From NCBI GenBank assembly GCA_002398405.1, contig DGYN01000065.1, positions 3,136 to 26,922 of the forward strand: DNA of 23,787 nucleotides, given 5' to 3'. Below the pieces are notes generated by a model. The model was not told the origin of the DNA, did not search any database, and was given only the letters and a program-made list of their open reading frames with translations. This DNA is from Caulobacteraceae bacterium UBA5005. GTDB lineage: Bacteria > Pseudomonadota > Alphaproteobacteria > Caulobacterales > Caulobacteraceae. The translations under genes were made by a program, and so were the position numbers. Positions 20,291 through 23,787 of the stretch are shown piece by piece. Position 1 is the first letter of the stretch, and the number at the start of each line of letters is the position of its first letter.

Positions 20291-23233
20291 TTAGGCGAAG
20301 GCTTCGGTGAGGAAGGCTTCAAGTTCCTTGTTGTGACGGCTCATCTGGCCGGCGGCGGTGGAGGCCGAGGCGGGCCTACCGACATAACGCGCACGCTTGG
20401 CTTTCACATCCAGCTTTTCGAGGGTGAGTTCGATCCACGGGTCGACGAAGGTCCAGCCGCCCATGTTCTTGGGCTCTTCCTGGCACCAGACCAGTTCGGC
20501 GTTCTTGAAGCGGCCAAGGACCGCCGACATCGACTTGATCGGCCAGGGATAAAACTGCTCGAGGCGGACGATATAGACATCGTCGCGGCCGGCCTGGGCG
20601 CGGCGCTCCACCAGGTCGAAGTAGACCTTGCCGGAGCAGGCGATGACACGGGTGATCGCATCATCGCTCTTGAGCTTGACGCCGCCGACATCGCAGCCGG
20701 CCTCGGCCCCGTCGACCATGACGCGGTGGAAGCTGTTGCCGGGACCGAAGTCCTCGATGTTGGAGACCGCCCGCTTGTGGCGCAGCAGGGATTTGGGCGT
20801 CATGACGATCAGGGGTTTCCTGAAGTCGCGGCGCATTTGGCGGCGCAGGGCGTGGAAATAGTTGGCCGGGGTGGTGCAGTTGATGACCTGCATATTGTCC
20901 TCGGCGCACATCTGCAGGAAGCGCTCGAGGCGGGCGCTTGAGTGTTCCGGACCCTGGCCCTCGTAGCCGTGGGGCAGGAGGCAGACCAGGCCGCTCATCC
21001 GCAGCCACTTGCGCTCTCCCGAGGAGATGAACTGGTCGAAGAGGACCTGGGCGCCGTTCGCGAAGTCGCCGAACTGGGCCTCCCACAGGGTGAGGGTGTT
21101 GGGGTCGGTCAGGGAGTAGCCGTATTCGAAGCCCAGCACCGCCTCTTCGGAAAGGGCTGAGTCGATGACTTCGTAATGGGCCTGGCCGGGGCGGATATTG
21201 TTGAGCGGGGTATAGTGTTCCTCAGTCGACTGATCGATGATGTCGGAGTGGCGGTGGGAGAAGGTGCCGCGCACGCTGTCCTGGCCGGAGAGGCGGATCG
21301 GGATGCCCTCGTCCAACAGGCTTGCGAAGGCCAGGTGCTCGCCGCAGCCCCAATCGATGTCGTGGCCCTGTTCGATGGCCGTGCGGCGGCCCTCGATGAC
21401 GCGCTTGACGGTCTTGTGGGCGTTGATCCGCTCGGGGATGGCGGTGATCTTCATCCCCAGTTCCTTCAGGCGGTTCAGCTCGACGCCGGTATCGCCCCGG
21501 CGTTCCTCGTCGTTGGGCAGGCCAAAGGCCTTCCACTTGCCGTCCAGCCAGTCGGCCTTGTTGGCGGCGTAGTTCTTGCCCGCATCGTACTCGCTATCGA
21601 GGAAGGCCTCGAAGTCGGTGACCCAGCCGTCGACCTCCGCCTGGGAAACGACGCCCTCATTGACCAGGCGCGTGGCGTAAAGCTCGCGCGTCGAGGGGTG
21701 GTCCTTGATGCGGGCGTACATCAAGGGCGAGGTCATGGTCGGATCGTCGCCTTCGTTGTGACCAAAGCGCCGGTAGCAGAACATGTCGATGACCACGTCC
21801 TTGCCGAACTTCTGGCGGAACTCGGTGGCCACCTTGGCGGCGTAGACCACGGCCTCGGGATCATCGCCGTTAGCGTGGAAGATCGGCGCCTCGACCATCA
21901 GGGCGACGTCGGACGGATAGGGGCTGGTGCGCGAGAAGCGCGGGCTGGTCGTAAAGCCGATCTGGTTGTTGACGATGAAGTGCACGGTGCCGCCGACCCG
22001 GAAGCCCTTCAGCCCCATGAGGGTGAAGCACTCGGCGATCACGCCCTGGCCGGCGAAGGCCGCATCGCCGTGCAGCAGGAGCGGCAGGACGTGGCCGCGG
22101 CCGGCGTCGGGCTCCTCGCGCAGGGTGAAGGTCTGTTTGGCGCGGGCCTTGCCCAGGACGACCGGGTTGACGATCTCCAGGTGGCTGGGGTTGGCGGTCA
22201 GCGACAGGTGGACGGAATTGCCGTCGAAGGCGCGGTCCGAGGAGGCGCCCATGTGGTACTTCACATCGCCCGATCCCTCGATGTCGGAGGGGACGGAAGA
22301 GCCGCCTTGGAACTCGTGGAAGATGACATGGTAGGGCTTGCCCATGACGGCGGCCAGCACGTTCAGGCGGCCGCGGTGCGGCATGCCGACGATGATGTCC
22401 TTCACGCCCAAAGCGCCGCCGCGCTTGATGATCTGTTCGAGGGCGGGGATCGCCGCCTCGCCGCCGTCCAGGCCGAAACGCTTGGTGCCGGGGAAGCGCT
22501 TGTGCAGGAAGCGCTCGAAGCCCTCGGCCTCGATCAGCTTCTTGAGGATGGCGACCTTGCCCTCCTTGGAGAAGGCGATCTCCTTGTCGCGGCCCTCGAT
22601 CCGCTCCTGCATCCAGGCCTTCTCGGCCGGGTCGGTCATGTGCATGAACTGCACGCCGACATTGCCGCAATAGGTGCGGCGCAGGATGGACAGGATCTCG
22701 CGGACCGTGGATGTCTCCAGGCCCAGGACATAGTCGAGGAAGATCGGGCGGTCGTAGTCGCCTTCGACAAAGCCGTAGTTGGCCGGATCGAGTTCGGAGG
22801 CGTCGCCCTCGGTCTGGGCGATGCCCAGGGGATCGAGGTTCGCCTTCAGGTGGCCGCGCATGCGGTAGGCGCGGATCATCATCACCGCGCGCAGGGAATC
22901 CAAGGTGGCCTTGCGCAGTTCCTCTTCGGACGCGGCGGGCTTGGCGGCGGCGATCTTGGCGCCGAGCTTGGCCTCCACCGCCGGCCACATGCCGTCCATG
23001 GCGCTGAGCCAGTCGGGGCGCGCGGCGGGGGTGGGCTTGGCCGCCCAGGCCGGTTGCGCCGGCATGGCCGGCTCGTTGGGGAGGTTGGCGAAGAAGGCCG
23101 CCCAGGAGGCGTCGACCGATTTCGGGTCCTTCTGCCAGCGGGCGTGAAGGTCCTCCACGAAGCCGGCGTTGGCGCCGTAGAGGAAGGAGGTTTCGGTCAG
23201 AACCTGGTTAATCAGACCCGCGTCGTCGGCCAT
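20291..23233 (-). CDS. sucA: 2-oxoglutarate dehydrogenase E1 component
   Basis: The ThDP-dependent E1 enzyme decarboxylates 2-oxoglutarate and succinylates the lipoyl arm of SucB. The 980-residue product begins with an E2-binding leader (ETSFLYGANAGFVEDLHARW) typical of E1o. Diagnostic blocks are GMPHRGRLNVLAAVMG, the ThDP/Mg segment HGDAAFAGQGV together with NNQIGFTT, and the late segment EAQFGDFANGAQVLFDQFISS. Length matches the family. The chosen ATG 23233 has AAGGAAG about seven bases upstream; a GTG 21 bases earlier would add seven residues and is less likely. It sits about 70 bases downstream of the sucD stop, in the sucD-sucA-sucB order. Confidence 0.97.
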   Translation of the reverse strand: MADDAGLINQVLTETSFLYGANAGFVEDLHARWQKDPKSVDASWAAFFANLPNEPAMPAQPAWAAKPTPAARPDWLSAMDGMWPAVEAKLGAKIAAAKPAASEEELRKATLDSLRAVMMIRAYRMRGHLKANLDPLGIAQTEGDASELDPANYGFVEGDYDRPIFLDYVLGLETSTVREILSILRRTYCGNVGVQFMHMTDPAEKAWMQERIEGRDKEIAFSKEGKVAILKKLIEAEGFERFLHKRFPGTKRFGLDGGEAAIPALEQIIKRGGALGVKDIIVGMPHRGRLNVLAAVMGKPYHVIFHEFQGGSSVPSDIEGSGDVKYHMGASSDRAFDGNSVHLSLTANPSHLEIVNPVVLGKARAKQTFTLREEPDAGRGHVLPLLLHGDAAFAGQGVIAECFTLMGLKGFRVGGTVHFIVNNQIGFTTSPRFSRTSPYPSDVALMVEAPIFHANGDDPEAVVYAAKVATEFRQKFGKDVVIDMFCYRRFGHNEGDDPTMTSPLMYARIKDHPSTRELYATRLVNEGVVSQAEVDGWVTDFEAFLDSEYDAGKNYAANKADWLDGKWKAFGLPNDEERRGDTGVELNRLKELGMKITAIPERINAHKTVKRVIEGRRTAIEQGHDIDWGCGEHLAFASLLDEGIPIRLSGQDSVRGTFSHRHSDIIDQSTEEHYTPLNNIRPGQAHYEVIDSALSEEAVLGFEYGYSLTDPNTLTLWEAQFGDFANGAQVLFDQFISSGERKWLRMSGLVCLLPHGYEGQGPEHSSARLERFLQMCAEDNMQVINCTTPANYFHALRRQMRRDFRKPLIVMTPKSLLRHKRAVSNIEDFGPGNSFHRVMVDGAEAGCDVGGVKLKSDDAITRVIACSGKVYFDLVERRAQAGRDDVYIVRLEQFYPWPIKSMSAVLGRFKNAELVWCQEEPKNMGGWTFVDPWIELTLEKLDVKAKRARYVGRPASASTAAGQMSRHNKELEAFLTEAFA

Positions 23234-23292
23234 CGTATCGCTTCCTTGGCGCACGCCAGCGAAGCTTCGAATCAGCCGCGCCGAGCGCCGTT

Positions 23293-23320
23293 GTTATATA
23301 GTGCTTCAGGCGCCCTTCAG
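23293..23320 (-). promoter_or_regulatory. Possible sucA promoter
   Basis: On the - strand, TATAAC (23293-23298) within the AT-rich run TATATAAC is spaced 16 bases from CTGAAG (23315-23320), a poor -35. It lies between the end of sucD and sucA and is the only AT-rich stretch there. The assignment rests on weak sequence resemblance only. Confidence 0.25.
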
Positions 23321-23787
23321 CACCTGAACCAAGGTTTCCCCAAGCTTCGCAGGGGACGGTGATACCCTGATCCCCGCGGCTTCCATCGCGGCGATCTTGT
23401 CGTCAGCCCCGCCCTTGCCGCCCGAGATGATGGCGCCCGCATGGCCCATCCGGCGGCCGGGAGGCGCGGTGCGCCCGGCGATAAAGCCGACCATGGGTTT
23501 CTTAATCTTGGAATGCTTAATGAAATCCGCCGCGTCCTCTTCGGCCGAGCCGCCGATCTCGCCGATCATGATGATCGACTCCGTGGCCGGGTCGGCGAGG
23601 AACATCTCCAGGATGTCGATGAATTCGGTGCCCTTGACGGGGTCGCCGCCGATGCCGACCGCGGTGGTCTGGCCAAGGCCGACCTGGGTGGTCTGGAACA
23701 CCGCTTCATAGGTGAGGGTGCCGGAGCGCGAGACAACGCCCACCGAGCCCTTTTTGAAGATGTTGCCCGGCATGATGCCGATCTTGC
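23306..23787 (-). CDS. sucD: Succinyl-CoA synthetase alpha subunit, C-terminal part (5' end outside window)
   Basis: The alpha subunit of succinyl-CoA ligase converts succinyl-CoA to succinate with substrate-level phosphorylation. About 160 residues are visible; the N-terminal CoA-binding domain and start codon are outside the window. Visible blocks are IGIMPGNIFKKGSVGVVSRSGTLTYEAV, VGIGGDPVKGTEFIDIL, ESIIMIGEIGGSAEEDAA and the active-site region RRMGHAGAIISGGKG, which contains the phosphohistidine. The end, SPAKLGETLVQVL, is typical of SucD. The sucC gene would be expected farther to the right. Confidence 0.96.
   Translation of the reverse strand, partial: KIGIMPGNIFKKGSVGVVSRSGTLTYEAVFQTTQVGLGQTTAVGIGGDPVKGTEFIDILEMFLADPATESIIMIGEIGGSAEEDAADFIKHSKIKKPMVGFIAGRTAPPGRRMGHAGAIISGGKGGADDKIAAMEAAGIRVSPSPAKLGETLVQVLKGA

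Noticed and set aside
21176..23362. A 728-codon open frame on the + strand opposite sucA
   Set aside because: It is the antisense of sucA. Its protein is low-complexity (rich in Gly, Ala, Val, Leu, Asp and His), as expected from GC-rich codon bias on the opposite strand, and it matches no known family, while sucA has all E1 motifs.

Overview
The window is GC-rich chromosomal DNA of an alphaproteobacterium. The most likely home is Caulobacteraceae (Caulobacter or Phenylobacterium type). This is inferred from codon usage, from the sucD-sucA-sucB order with lpd nearby, and from the many small secreted proteins of caulobacterial flavour. No 16S rRNA or other decisive marker is present, so the genus is a guess. 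Both edges cut genes: gyrB on the left (C-terminal part on the + strand) and sucD on the right (C-terminal part on the - strand). No tRNA, rRNA, CRISPR array or intact insertion sequence was found.

Layout. (1) 1-1890: the end of gyrB, followed by a small AT-richer accessory islet. It holds a HEPN-like protein whose TTG start overlaps the gyrB stop, a DNA element that folds on paper into a cloverleaf (1344-1412), a Phd-type antitoxin, and only the first codons of a PIN/VapC toxin. (2) 1890-3744: a TetR regulator and a divergent four-EF-hand envelope protein, separated by a palindrome-rich gap. (3) 3818-7664: a HerA-type ATPase (DUF853/YjgR family), then recQ with a coupled small lipoprotein on the - strand. 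(4) 8009-12666: a class A penicillin-binding protein, a YgjP-type metallohydrolase, trmB, and a double retropepsin-like protease with a PDZ domain. (5) 12722-15737, - strand: a small secreted protein, an NTF2-like protein overlapping lpd (dihydrolipoyl dehydrogenase), a truncated fragment of a conserved family, and a Tat-exported ABM-domain protein. (6) 15908-18912: a secreted COG4798-like methyltransferase with a shortened SAM loop, a large secreted protein of unknown function, and a small secreted protein. (7) 18928-23787, - strand: sucB, sucA and sucD.

How the genes work together. sucA (E1), sucB (E2) and lpd (E3) encode the 2-oxoglutarate dehydrogenase complex. sucD encodes the alpha subunit of the next enzyme in the TCA cycle. 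lpd is separated from sucB by about 4 kb of envelope or periplasmic genes. The rest is housekeeping (DNA topology and repair, tRNA modification, cell-wall synthesis) mixed with uncharacterised secreted proteins.

The most unusual signals are non-coding. One is the cloverleaf-forming element in the islet after gyrB. The other is a family of intergenic inverted-repeat elements at 5371-5514, 7724-7893 and 10026-10067. Their apical hairpins keep the same shape, a 3-nt loop on a short stem, while the stem sequence changes on both sides. The pattern suggests a conserved structured repeat.
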